Positions 13,087-24,583 of a DNA stretch of 64,000 nt are shown piece by piece. Source of the DNA: Hermatobates lingyangjiaoensis (lineage: Eukaryota; Arthropoda; Insecta; Hemiptera; Hermatobatidae); NCBI GenBank assembly GCA_026182355.1, contig JAPFBL010000002.1, positions 248,001 to 312,000 of the forward strand. The letters are read 5' to 3'. Position numbers and translations under genes: made by a program. How positions within the stretch are numbered: the first letter of the stretch is position 1; each line of letters begins with the position of its first letter. The notes beneath the pieces were generated by a model, which worked only from the letters and a program-made list of their open reading frames with translations, did not search any database and was not told where the DNA came from.

Positions 13087-14455
13087 TCAGTAGACATATA
13101 TCTGTTTGAGCTGAGGCCTTAGTTCTGCAGGTATCGTGTACACTTCTTGAGGTTTTTTCAGGACAATCTTCTTTAACTTGCCTCTAAGGTTCTTCTTAAA
13201 GCCTTTACATTCTCGGCCATCTTCACAAGGAACTGTTGTCACCAGAGTATCCTGAACGATAAATAAAATATGTATTTTAATTAAGTGAGAAAACTTAAAC
13301 TAATGAAACCATTTAAAGCATCCATATGAAAAAGATGTAATGTGTATGTTAAATACATAGTTATTATTTCAAACTTAAACCACCTTTTCCAAGTATGAAA
13401 ATATTTATATGTTCTATATTTACTTAAATCAACTCAATATTGGATTCAGAAAACGTGTAGTTTTGGATGCCGAAATATGCAGATTTAAAAGTAAAATTGG
13501 CAAATATATTTTTATTACAAAAAACGGCTTTTATTTATTAATAATAGCCATATTTTTATATGCAAAATTGAGTGTTTCATTCAATTCTAATTTCTGATAA
13601 AGAATATTTATAAACTATTCAATAAACTATTTCGCAATAATGACAGAAGGAATATCAACTATACTATTCTAAGTAACTAAAAATGAGGTCAAAAATTGTT
13701 TTAGTAAAACAATTAATAGATGCAGCAGTTTATGACTGATTTATCAAAATAAAGCAGGCTATCAACTGCTGGGCATGAATATTAATCTGAACTTAGTATA
13801 ATTCATTTGAAACTACTTGCTTGTTGGTAATCAGAGTTAGAAAATAGAATAAGTTATGGTTTGGACGACCTGTCTTTTCCAACAGACTACTCGTGTGTGT
13901 TGGAAAAACAAATTAATCTATGATATTAAGCAATACTTTTCAATTGTCAACATTATAAGCGTCTTGAACAAATTTACAAATTTCACATAAAGTAAATGAA
14001 CCAATTAATTAAAGTACCAGATATCTATCATTGAATAATTTAAATTTAAGTAAGACTTTTGCGAATATACATTTAAAACAATTGAAATATGATTATGAAT
14101 TAAGAATATGTACCTGGCTAGAATTGACGAGGTTAAACTGAGATGAATTGTTATTGTTGCCTGAGTACCTCCAGAGGAAAGGAGGTGGATGGGCAGGAGT
14201 GACTACATGCTCTGCTTCTTGGATGACACCGTGCGGATGAGTTGGAGTATCACCTCTGTGCTCCTCTCGCTTGCGGAGTTTACTACCAACCAAACCAATT
14301 GCCATTAGAGCAGGAGTTTTTTGGCGTATCAGTCTCAAGCTATTCCTTAATCTACCACAATTAAATCCTTCCTTAACTTTTTGATCACAGTCTTTTTTGT
14401 TTTCAGAGGTAGCAGTTTTGACACCACCAAAACTAACAGTCTTACAGGTTGGCAT
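13087..14455 (-). CDS. Unidentified basic 168-residue protein, two exons
   Basis: Exon 1 (14455-14114, 114 codons) ends CAG|GTACAT; exon 2 (13251-13087, 54 codons plus stop) follows TTCAG. Both borders are in phase 0. The protein starts MPTCKTVSFGGVKT, has a basic central part (LRNSLRLIRQKTPALMAIG, SKLRKREEHR), a His/Pro-rich stretch (TPTHPHG, TPAHPPPFLWRYSG), an Asn/Ser tract, then a Lys-rich C terminus with CEDGRECKGFKKNLRGK, IVLKKPQEVY and the end LRPQLKQIYVY. No signal peptide or membrane helix is evident. The coherent coding composition, clean splicing and promoter make this a confident gene, but I do not recognise the family. The short size, single intron and CRE-bearing promoter would suit a stimulus-responsive regulator; that is inference only. 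The conserved-looking C terminus, also found in the duplicate at 11615-11690, is probably the functional part. Confidence 0.72.
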
Positions 14456-14664
14456 GACGGTATCAATAACAATAATCTTTGGTTTTTATCACAGAACTTA
14501 ATAGGTCAATAACATTTAAACATAAACACACTCATGAAAAAATCACAGCACTATCACAACCGTATCACAAAAATATCCAGCTGAGTGTGTTAATAGTGAA
14601 CAGCGCCTGTCTACTTTCGTCGAGGTAAAGAAAAACCATCTGCACTAGCAAGGAGTCAACCGAC

Positions 14665-14745
14665 AGAGTGGCCTAGTCCGACCGTTGGTCCGCCTTGTAT
14701 AGCCACCGCCTGACGTCACTCCTAACCTGAAGCCTGATTGGCTGC
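14665..14745 (-). promoter_or_regulatory. CRE/CCAAT/TATA-like core promoter
   Basis: On the minus strand, in order toward the gene: CCAAT (14741-14737), a perfect CRE palindrome TGACGTCA (14718-14711), a TATA-like CTATACAAGG (14703-14694) and an initiator-like CCACTCT (14671-14665). The spacing suits a start near 14669, giving a 5' UTR of about 214 nt before the ATG at 14455. The region is GC-richer than its surroundings. The CRE implies possible regulation by CREB/ATF-type bZIP factors. Confidence 0.5.
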
Positions 14746-15559
14746 GGCCGTTCCCTGCCTCCCATGCTCTATCTCAATCTTATTCGTGTAACTGAAAACG
14801 GACGGTTTCTCCTACCGATATCCCTTAGGCGACCAATATGCTCGGGGAAACACTCGGTTAAAATTCCGTCTTAGGTTCCTTTTGTAAATTACCTAAAATT
14901 ACTTGTAAAATTACTTAAAACTGAATAATGTAATTTAATGATTTCCTTTATTGTTCTTTATTGGGAGGTTAATCTTCATAAGTAGTCAGTTTACAAAGTG
15001 TTTATTTAATTTAAAAATGAAGTCAAATAAAAATGTTGCTGGGAGGAAATAAAAAAGCAGCCCCAAAATAATACTGTTCGATACTAATAAATTATATTAG
15101 CCTTCACCTTTTTTAACCTCCATGCACTCTCTCAGTATTACATGACTTACCATACAAACAGACCATGAAGAATAAATTACCTTTTTCAGAAATTTATATT
15201 TCTATGGAACGACAAATCAAGGGATTACCAGAGATATTTTCTATTTAAGATTTGATGTCTGATTTATAATTTTAGCCATAAATTACAAAAATTCAGTCTT
15301 CTGACCATCTGTTAGAACTGAATATAATTCAATTTTTACTAATCTCCTGGATTAGTCAATTGTATTTCTAACATGTGATTAGATGTAATGAAATTATTTC
15401 TTTTAATAATTATACAAACTGTATTGGGGTTCGCAGTTCACAAAATAATTATTTGATAAAAGTTTGATACAATCGTAGTGACTGAAGGGCTTCTCAGCTA
15501 CTCAAAGTTTCCTTCAATGGTGGGATTCCTTGTTTTTAAGAAACTTCCTACATCCACAC
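14746..15559. other. Upstream region of the 168-residue gene; no gene seen
   Basis: Moderately GC-rich to about 14880, then AT-rich. No further exon supported. Confidence 0.4.
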
Positions 15560-17006
15560 CTGTTGTTGATAGTTTCCAAATATTACATACCATTCTGTAC
15601 CTTCTAATTTGTCAAATGGAAGTGACAAGTAACTATGTAACCGGTGAGCAGTAATAAAAAATGTATAAGATTGAACAGGTGCGTTTCCAGAAGTTAAAAT
15701 GGAGCTTGAATAGTACTCTGAAATTAATAACCGCTTTAAATAAAAGATTATGTTATCATTCAAAATATTATTATTCTTAGTATAATTTATTAACAAGAAA
15801 ATGTAATTATATATTTTTAATTGAAGTACTAGAAAAGCAATAGATTGTATTCATCTAAAAACATTCCAGAATAAACTTTGAGACACATGATTGTCATAAA
15901 AGTAAAAAATATAATTAAAAAAAGAAAAGATGAAGACCTAGAAGAATGAATGCCATTAAAGAAGAATAAAGATAGTTTGATGTTTAAAAAAAGAACTTAC
16001 ACTAGAAAAGACAGTTTGAAACAAGCCCATCGAAAGAGAATTAGGAAAAACTTGAAGTTCATTTTCTTGCAATGAATAGAGGACCTGTCTACTAATATAG
16101 AACTGAAAAAAGACTGTCCTATTTGAAAGGAAAATTGAATTAGAAACAGAACAAAATAAACATAATCCTATTTATTTAACTATCTCAGACCAACCGTGAG
16201 ACAAAATATTCCACCACTGACGTCACGAATTAGTTCCTTTCAAATGAATTAAAATATCAAATCATTAACGGTACACAAAGAGCAGAATTTATTATTGGTA
16301 TAATGAAATAAAGGTTTTATTTACTTGAATTGCAAAAACTTTTTGCTATAGTAATTTTTACTATGAACCATGCAGGTTTTTAATTGTTATGCTAACATAT
16401 AAAGTTATAACACGACCTTCAGTCAATATTACGGATATTACAATGAGAAAGGATTATTCTAAGCCTTCTGCCTCTGTAGAGGACAAACGATATTACCATC
16501 CAAGTCACTGAGGCATTCGGATTAGAGCACGGGCAGGTCAACCTGAACATTTAGGAAAAGAAGCCTTGAAAAAATAACAATCAAGACAATGATAAACGAA
16601 CTGCTAACTCCTTTATTAGGTTTACATAATCAATAATTAACTGATTTTCTTGATATTCTATCAAGACAGCATCGTTATTATATATTCTAAAGCTTAAAAT
16701 TAAGTACAATAAATAAAATTTGTGTCAATAATATTGACCCAAGAAATTTTAGGAAAAAATATACCGATTTTTTTACTTATGATTTCTACTCAAGATAACG
16801 AATCAACAATTCAATCCTTTGAATGACATTTATTTTTGTTAAATAAGGATTAATTTTAGGTAATTAATTAACTTAATTTTAATTAATAATATTTTGAATG
16901 TAGTGGAATTTCTAATGTTAACTACATTGGTATTCAAATATTGCATAAAGTATGTTTGCAAATCTATAGCGGGAATGACATCTTTAAAATCAAACCTGTG
17001 TCCTAC
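15560..17006 (-). CDS. Three internal exons of an unidentified gene
   Basis: Exon a (17006-16926, 27 codons, VGHRFDFKDVIPAIDLQ...), exon b (16102-16003, begins FYISRQVLYSLQENELQVF) and exon c (15717-15560, includes SGNAPVQSYTFFITAHRLHS and FDKLEGTEWYVIFGNYQQQ). Acceptors are TTCAG, TTTTTTCAG and ATTTCAG; donors are AAT|GTAGTT (weak), TCTA|GTGTAAG and CAG|GTGTGG. Phases match (0, then 1, then 0) without stops, giving 113 joined codons. The start and end of the gene are not found. The composition is protein-like, with many aromatic residues. No family is recognised; there is no clear membrane helix in these exons. Exons b and c are more secure than exon a. Confidence 0.5.
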
Positions 17007-18267
17007 CTGAACTGCTGTAAAACTAAAAATTTTAACTGATGAAACTAATTTGAACAACTATACGCATCTATTCAATTGCCAAAGTATCAGTGATTTATTT
17101 CCTATTTTTATTTAACTATTTATTAAACAGTCCTTATTAATGATTTGATTACTTTATGTACAATTTGTTATTTTATGACAGTAATGAATAAATTTGTGGA
17201 TAAAAATGAACTCTAAGGTCATTGTGTTTGTGGATCTTTGATAATTTGTATAAAAATTGTTTAAGGAAAACATTGTGTAAAAGTCTTTACCAAAAACGGA
17301 TTGCTGATTCTTACTATAACAAAAGTGTAATTGTAACTTAGTATCAAATCTATGTTTTCGATTTGAAAATGTGCAACATGCTTTTATAGGAAGGAAAGAC
17401 CAACAAGCATGTAAAAAGAGGATTGAAGAAACATATGTAACTACTTTATGGTTATAGAGGGTGAACATCAACTAGGGTTCTACCCTTGTTATATTACTTC
17501 CAGTGATGGGACCTCACGATCCTTTACCTCTAATTTGAAACATCAAGACCAATACTGCCACTCATCATAAATTTAGAGTAAGCACTGTTAAAAAATGCAG
17601 CTTAAACATTTGTTTAAGTCATTCGGTGAATTATGTTTTCATTCACAGAATAGCATCTTTTGATATAACTCAAAATGAATAAAATATCAAGCAAATATAC
17701 AAAGTGTATATATGAATAAAACATTGAGACATATGCTACAGGGATGTCAATATTTATTGTTAAGGTTTGACTTAAGAAAAGTTGATAAACTAGAAGGCTA
17801 TGCTCAAGGTTGTCCGATTTCATTACCACGTTAGTGACAGTAAGAATAACAGCACATGATGTCAATGTGTGAAACAGAACAAGATTTCTGTTTGAGCAAT
17901 GGATTACAGTCAAAGACAACAGATTCTGGTGAGGATTGAAATTGACACATCTGTATCAACAAGTTTAAAATTGCTTTTGTTTGACCCTCTTAGCCAACGA
18001 CGTCTCTTCATGCATTTCTCTTAAAGCAATCCAAAGCAAACAGATAATTATCATAAATTATATTACTGAGAACTTTTAAATATGTTCCAATCAAGTTAAC
18101 AAAAATAAATAAACTTAATATACATATACAAATTTGACTTAGACAATAGTGTGGTTAATAAATAAATAAAATAAAATAAATAAGGTTAATAACAATTTAA
18201 ACTATATATACCATATATATGAACTTTACAACCAAAATTTACAAATCACAACTACAATTTACTGTAT
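17007..18267. other. Non-coding or intronic stretch
   Basis: Long minus-strand open frames at 17154-17471 and 17614-17919 contain no convincing exon borders or motifs. They could hide upstream exons of the gene at 15560-17006, but I cannot support any. Confidence 0.3.
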
Positions 18268-18760
18268 CATGACTCATTGGACCTCCTTCCTAGACTAGCC
18301 AAACAACTTGATTTTAATATAGTGTTTTCTAATCGTAATAACGTGAGCAGTATATATGTTAATAAAAAATTGTCCTAGGGAACTGGAGTCCGGTGGTATT
18401 TATAAAATGCCGTGCAAAAATTGCCATAAAATGTATATTGGTCAAACTGGTAAATCATTAAAGACACGTTTAAAACAACACCAATACAATATAAGAGGAC
18501 AGGAAAAAAGTAGCACCTTATTCTTGCATATAAACAATGAAAATCATCATTTTGATTGGACAGGAGCTAAATTTATTGCCCATGAAAGATCGATGTTGTT
18601 AAGAAATATTATTGAATCGTCTCTAATTAAATTTAATATATCAAATATTATAAACATAGTAACGGTCTCTTCAAACTTGATACTTTCGTTACGAGAGCAA
18701 TAGCCTCTTCTAAGAGGGTTGACAGCTAGCGGATAGTTTTTTCCTCTTTTTTACTGCACT
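18268..18760 (+). mobile_element. Penelope-like element remnant with GIY-YIG endonuclease
   Basis: The frame at 18356-18703 encodes GGIYKMPCKNCHKMYIGQTG, a canonical GIY-(X)n-YIG signature, followed by a catalytic-type Arg (KTRLKQH) and the ENHHFDWTGAKFIAHE and LLRNIIESSLIKF segments typical of Penelope-like C termini. Upstream, 18268-18355 continues the homology in another frame (LPRLAKQLDFNIVFSN), so a frameshift near 18350 has broken it. No reverse transcriptase is found further upstream: a 5'-truncated, dead copy. In intact elements this domain nicks target DNA for reverse transcription. Confidence 0.82.
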
Positions 18761-20849
18761 TCTTTGTTTTTCCAAACATCTCTAACTGGACATTTGTCCT
18801 AATTTTACAATCATCTGACCTGATTGGTGATAGTTATTTTTAGACACAAAAAGTCTAAAGGCTTTATTATTTACAAATACGTTCATTAAAACTGAACCTA
18901 TTTTGTGCATATAAGTCTCCACAAAAGCTGAATACCTATTCATTATAGAATATTGCAGTTTACTATAGGGCTTCCCCGTTGTATTCTTATTTCACTTCTA
19001 ATTTAATCCTATGGGAATTCATTTTGGAAATAATATTTACATCTGATCCCAAGCCTAATATGAATTTAATTACTGTATTTCCCACACTTATTTTAATGCC
19101 ATAGGCTTGGAGCTTCTTTTCAGCTTGATGAGAAATACTATACTCAAGTCGCTACTGACATTTTAACTTGGCTACTTCTTTTTGACTTGCGAACCATAGC
19201 GAAATTGTTCAACTTGTTGCATTCTAGCCAAGGCTTCCCTCTTGCTTGGCATTTATTAATATTTTAATATGCCTCCTATCACAGAATTTGCTGTTTATCT
19301 TATCAACATTTCACTTAGACCATCTCGCTAAGTATCACATTTTTTATTTCACACTACTTTTAATACTGTTTATTTCTTCATCACTTTTCTGGATGTGCTT
19401 AATTTAATGTATTAAAAGTATAATAGCCGCAATTATCGTTTAATTGCAGCTATTGTGATTTCACACTTTTCAATGTATCTAAAACTAGTTTGTCTCTTAT
19501 TTATTCAGAGTAAACTTCTTTCGGAAACTCACAATCTTTTAATAAACTTTTTACATCTGTTAAAAAATTACTAAACCATTCAACAGTTTGATTATATATA
19601 TTTTTTTTAAATAGATATATGCTATTGTAAAATACCCTGATATATATTGTAATCACACTTATAAAAATTTGTTTATTCATACATTCAAAAGTATTATACA
19701 CTTCTAATTCATTCTATTTAGTGATATTTCAATTTTAAGTTCATGATATGCGTTTTGTAAATCTGCAGCTCCTAAATATATCCGCAATGATATATTTAGT
19801 GTCAATTTTTTGATATTGATATATCAATGTATCAATTTTTTAGTGTCGTTCACAAGATTTAACATACAATCTGTCTGCAATATTGTATGACTGGCCATAT
19901 ATTTTAGCTGAACCATTCACATAAATCATTAATTTTTAACTAAACCTTCATAATTACATTACTATAAAACACAGATAAACATCACATACACTTTATAAAC
20001 CTTGGACCGAGTAGGCTCCTTAACGACATGTGGTAAACTTAGCAATTGACCAATGCAGATGATGGGTGTGTAAGCACGGCATCTCGAGACCATAACCTCT
20101 TGACAGACTCAGGCACTGTGTTGCCCAGGCCATGTCAAATTCTCTTGACAGTAATTTTACTATAAATAATAAAGATTTATTCAAATAAATTTTTGAATCA
20201 ATTGAATTAATGGATTGATTCTCTTACGACTGAGTGATTAAACAAGTTATGATGAATTTAAAGTACAAGGAACTGACTGCAGTAGTGCAGTGCATGTTAA
20301 AATTTGAACGATAGACAGAAAGTTGGCTGACCAGAAAGGCTTGGGCAACGACTGAGTCTTGTACTTACGAACTGTTCTACCCACTTGTAAAAATTTCAAC
20401 AGTTCATAAAATATTCACCAAACACTTTATACATTCTAGAGTATATTATTATAAAATATATACTTTATCTTCTGCAAGAAAAAAACGAATCACAAAAACG
20501 TTGTTCAGTCAATGTGAAATGTTTAGTGGACTCGCCATCACTGGAAAACTTAACTTTGAGGCTATAAACTCAACATTGTTGACTCACCAGGTAATCAGAG
20601 CTCTTCTCATAACAACAAACTTATGGTTCTGAAAGTATCAAACAGGTCCAAACAACTCTCTTTCCTCCACACCAATTTTCTCTTTAATTATAGAATGACC
20701 CTCGTTGTTCGATGCTTGGATGGAATAATTTTTCACTAATCTAAACGTAAAAAATGTTATAAATAAAACAAATTTAATTTCTTTTTTATTTCAATAGTGG
20801 TTGTTAATTTTATACAGGCTTCTGTAGTAGCCAAACTATGTTTTACTTA
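18761..20849. other. Non-coding stretch
   Basis: AT-rich, with GC-richer patches at 19990-20150 and 20250-20380 that show no open frame or motif I can name. Confidence 0.35.
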
Positions 20850-22492
20850 TGGTAGAGAAAAAATCTGGAGTGGCCTACACTCTACTTTACTATAAGTAAC
20901 TCAATGTCAAATTTCTTGAGTATATAAAACATAACGTATCATTTAAGCATAACATAAATATCTAAATGGGATATAATTATTAGCATTGCATTCGTGAGGT
21001 AGTACAGATAGTGATTGAAGGACATATCAATTTATAAGCTTATTTTTGTACATCACAAATAATTTATTATTTGCAAATAATTTCATTAGTATAACTACAG
21101 CAGTAATATCATTTTTGAAAAACCAATGTGAACATATCTTGAAACGAAATAGTATCCTAAAAGCGAACATGGCTATTGTTCAAATAGCCAGTAGATTTCT
21201 TACATCGTTTACTTGACATCCTTCTACATTGAATATTAATGTAAAATTTTCAAATTTGAAACAGTAAAATACCCTTTTTTTCTCTGAAAAACATCTTAAA
21301 CAGCGAAGAAAATGTTGTTTTAAGCTGATTTGTTAATTAAAGATGTACGATAATTACAGTTATTAATCTGTAAACGAAAGATTTATATTTTGAATTATCT
21401 TTTACATTTTTGGTTTTTAACAGAATTATTATACTGGGAATTTTATGGCTTCTTAGTATTTAATAAGATCATTTTCCTTCCCCTTTGTCAAATAACATAT
21501 ATACGAATTTTTTTTTAATGAGTGTTATCATTTACCTGCACAATATTATTCCTCTTACATCTCTTATAAGTCAATAATATATTTTCATTTTTCCATTAGA
21601 AACATCAATTTTATCTCAGTGGATTCGCTCAAAAAATTTCTAAGTCAATGTAAACAATGTAAAAAAATACAAAAAATTCGACAAGTATAGCAGGTGATCT
21701 CTTAGTCTAGGATAAACAAAGAGTTTTTATATCGTTATTGCTCTTTTCCGTAATTGAAACTTCATGATTTTTTTTTATGAATTGCTAATTTTTTGTTCCA
21801 TTTTTGGTCAAATTTTCATAATTTTTTAACAAGCCGTTTAGCGTCAAAAAAACATTTTCTGAAAACACAAATCGTACTGTAACGCCCCTTTAGCGAATGT
21901 AATTTTAGAAAAAAATATCTCAACTCATTGTCCATATAATGTTCTATTTATAGGCATAGTTTCATTCTTGTCCGTCAAACAGTATGGCTTGTATCGCTCT
22001 CACAAGGTTTGAGATTGATTTATAAGTCAAAATTTGTACATTTTATTGAAAAAAAAATATTTCCTGTTGATATAAAATTTTGAATATATTTTTCGCTTGT
22101 TCCATTTGTAACCTCAAAGATAATGTCAAAATCTCAAAACTCTAGGGTTAGTAGTTTAGGAGAAATAAATGTTTTAAAAAAAAACAGTTTTTGGCAAAAA
22201 AAGTGACTTTCCCATCATGCATAATTCTTCCCAAACAATAGGGATCTTCGTCTAAATGGGGCCCATTTTTGTGTAAAATATCAACTTGATCCATCAAAGA
22301 TTCTGGACCGTAGCGTGGTAACAAGCAATGCTAACACACGCACCCACCCACCCACCCACACACCCACACACACACAGACATCATCGTAAAAACGTCATAA
22401 AACGACTTCTGGGACCTCAAAACATGTAATTCCGTCAAAATCTCGAGATCGAATTTTTTCACGATCACTATACTTTACTTATAGTAAAGTAA
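20850..22492 (-). mobile_element. 1.6-kb non-coding interspersed element, copy B (inverted)
   Basis: Reverse complement of copy A at 6575-8175 over essentially its full length, including the ends CTTTACTTATAGTAAAGTA (22470-22490) and CTGGAGTGGCCTACACTC (20863-20880). The GT-rich internal stretch is longer here (22336-22378), and about 25 bp near 22270-22300 have no counterpart in copy A. No ORF. The two copies are 12.7 kb apart, face each other and enclose the 168-residue gene and the Penelope remnant. Confidence 0.65.
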
Positions 22493-22895
22493 AAAAGTTT
22501 TATATATTTGGATTAAATATTGAATTAATAATTTAGTTTCTTAGTTTTAAAGATTTATATAATTGAACATTTCTATATTATCTACACAAAACATAACCAT
22601 ATTATCTATGTGTTTAGTGATGAAAAGGTGTATTTCCCCATTGTATTGGGGAAGCAGAACAAGTGGGAAAAACTGGAAAAGAAGTGGGTGACACAGGATA
22701 CCTCGGATTTGACATGACTGACTGACTTCGACACAAGGATGGGAATAACAAGACACGACTGATCCCTGTCGCAGCCAACACCTCACGGAGGAAGCTGATT
22801 GTTGAGCTTATCCACTGCGCTCTGGGTTTTTTAAGCATGAGGAATTTCTTCTATTATTAATGATGTTTAGAATGTGTTATGTATATATAGTCGTT
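22493..22895. other. GC-richer patch with overlapping open frames, unassigned
   Basis: Between 22620 and 22840 the base composition is more balanced than around it, and two minus-strand frames stay open. One reads SSTISFLREVLAATGISRVL. No splice-bounded exon or known motif is convincing; this may be an old repeat. Confidence 0.25.
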
Positions 22896-22995
22896 GTCTG
22901 CCTGCGGAGTGACTCGTTTCTATCTTACTGATGACGAGGCCATAGAAATATAGTAGTGAGTTTCTGTTTCATTTCTGTGTGTTATTTTTGTCAAT
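22896..22995 (+). repeat. Hammerhead-like core of a retroelement terminal unit
   Basis: Contains CTGATGA (22928-22934) and GAAA (22945-22948), followed by TATAGTAGTGAGTT, closely paralleled at 51000-51034 (CTGATGA ... GAAATATAGAAGTGAGTT). The separation fits a hammerhead stem II, though pairing in the intervening bases is weak. Confidence 0.4.
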
Positions 22996-23214
22996 TTAGT
23001 TTATACATACATACATACATATATATATTAGTGTACTTCGGTAGCAGTCCTTCTTTTATATATGATTGGTTATACACGACTGAATATTGTCGGTCGATGA
23101 TCTTCTTCTCCAACTTTTCAAGTTTGCGAAAGATTAATTTTTCGTTGTGAGAGAACAACGGTTCAGGGAGTGAATTCTTCTTGTCGACGCGTTTCGACTG
23201 AGTACGGGTCTCCT

Positions 23215-23257
23215 ACGAATATATATATAATAATATATATATATAACTTAGTACTGT

Positions 23258-23288
<31 letters not shown>

Positions 23289-23511
23289 AAGATTTCACAT
23301 AAACACGTGAAATAACAATCAATGATCAAACCACAATAAGAAAATGGAAAGATCTTAGTCTTGCTTTCCCATTTTCTTATGGTATATATATATATATACT
23401 TTGAATTGAAAACAGACGGTCCAAACGGACAAATAATTAAAGTTACAGCTAGAGAACACAAGAAAAAGGACGAACACTCACGAATCTCGATAATTTCGGC
23501 GTCTTGCCGTC

Positions 23512-23572
<61 letters not shown>

Positions 23573-23575
23573 CAA
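23215..23575. repeat. (TA)n-rich block holding two foldback fragments
   Basis: Three (TA)n runs (about 23220-23285, 23381-23397, 23515-23568) enclose a shortened copy of the AAGACCGCTTGTT foldback family (23285-23382, with CACGTGAAATAACAATCAAT and the GATCTTAGTCTTG arm) and a second unit at 23400-23515. On the minus strand the latter has GAAGACGGCAAGACGCCGAAA, a CGGC/GCCG hairpin before AAA, resembling the core at 41523-41544. Confidence 0.5.
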
Positions 23576-24402
23576 CAGTGAGTTGCAAGTATAAGGAGAA
23601 TCTCTCTTAGTACTGTTAATTATTTATATTTGAAAAAATATGGGAACAAAGAAGTTAAAAATAGTTTTGTTGATTAATTAGATTTTCATTAACTCGTATT
23701 CATTCGTCTAAAACAAATGGGTCATTGAAAAGCACTATGGAAAAAACCGAATGGGGTTTGTAAATGGATCAAGTGCAAAGTAGTTGTGCAAACGGACTGC
23801 TGCACGCAGGGAAAGCCGGCCGCAAATTAAAGCGTATCCATGATCGTTCTCAGAAGTGGCACAGTGGCATGTCCTTGAGAAGACCTGCTGGCTCTTTCTC
23901 ATTGATTCTCAGTACTGATTCTAAGTCCCTCCCAGTTTTTTCACTCCTTTTTCCTGTAAACAGGTGTTATTTCGACGAATGATTATTCTTGGGTACAATA
24001 TTCAAATGTGTTGACAATTTAGTAATAATAACAAAGTACCTAAATAAATAATTAACTCAGTAGTATATAATAAGAAAACTCATTCATGGTCCTTATTATA
24101 ATACAACTTACATGAATATGTCACAATTTTCAAGCACTACCTTTATAACATAATAGAAATAATACAACTTAAATAATTCGATTCCTTTCGAATATATCTT
24201 TTTTTTCTTTTTATAGAAAAAGCGGATGCAATATTAAAGCTTATTTGAAATACCTATATTTTCTAAGTAAAGTGGTTACTGAATTTAAGTTGAAAAACTA
24301 AAAAGACAAGATAAATTTCTCAGCATGATTTTTGCGACAACAGGGAATAGAAACGCTAATTCTAAGGAAGTGCAATCAGTTATTATATGGTACCATATTT
24401 AT
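23576..24402. other. Non-coding stretch with a GC-richer open frame
   Basis: The plus-strand frame at 23764-23982 (MDQVQSSCANGLLHAGKAG...) has balanced composition, but no splice context, domain or second copy was seen. The rest is AT-rich. Confidence 0.3.
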
Positions 24403-24583
24403 TCATTGTAGGGTGAAAATCTAATGAAAAGGTTTCCACATATAAGATATAGATAACTCTCTGATGACATTGTATTTTTTAGTTAATGCCTCAAGAAGAA
24501 CACTACGTGTTCGAAGCGCGTTGTTCATACGATTAAATTTTTATATGTGGAGACCATTTCATTAGCTTTTTACCCTACAATGA
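24403..24583. mobile_element. Short foldback element, TCATTGTAGGG family
   Basis: Ends are inverted repeats of about 42 bp: TCATTGTAGGGTGAAAATCT at the left and AGCTTTTTACCCTACAATGA at the right, both continuing to CCACATATA. The middle has CTCAAGAAGAACACTACGTG and TTCGAAG, a mutated form of the hammerhead-like core at 3392-3418. Its length is 181 bp. It is the reverse complement of the first part of the longer copy at 3325-3776. Confidence 0.65.

Noticed and set aside
17154..17919. Two minus-strand frames of 105 and 101 codons as exons of the gene at 15560-17006
   Set aside because: No acceptor/donor pair with the right phase could be seen, and the composition is that of AT-rich non-coding DNA.
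22547..22838. Coding exon on the minus strand (TISFLREVLAATGISRVL)
   Set aside because: Competing open frames on the same strand and no clear borders; left as an unassigned patch.
23213..23546. Ile-Tyr-rich frames on both strands
   Set aside because: Translation of (TA)n; no unique coding content.
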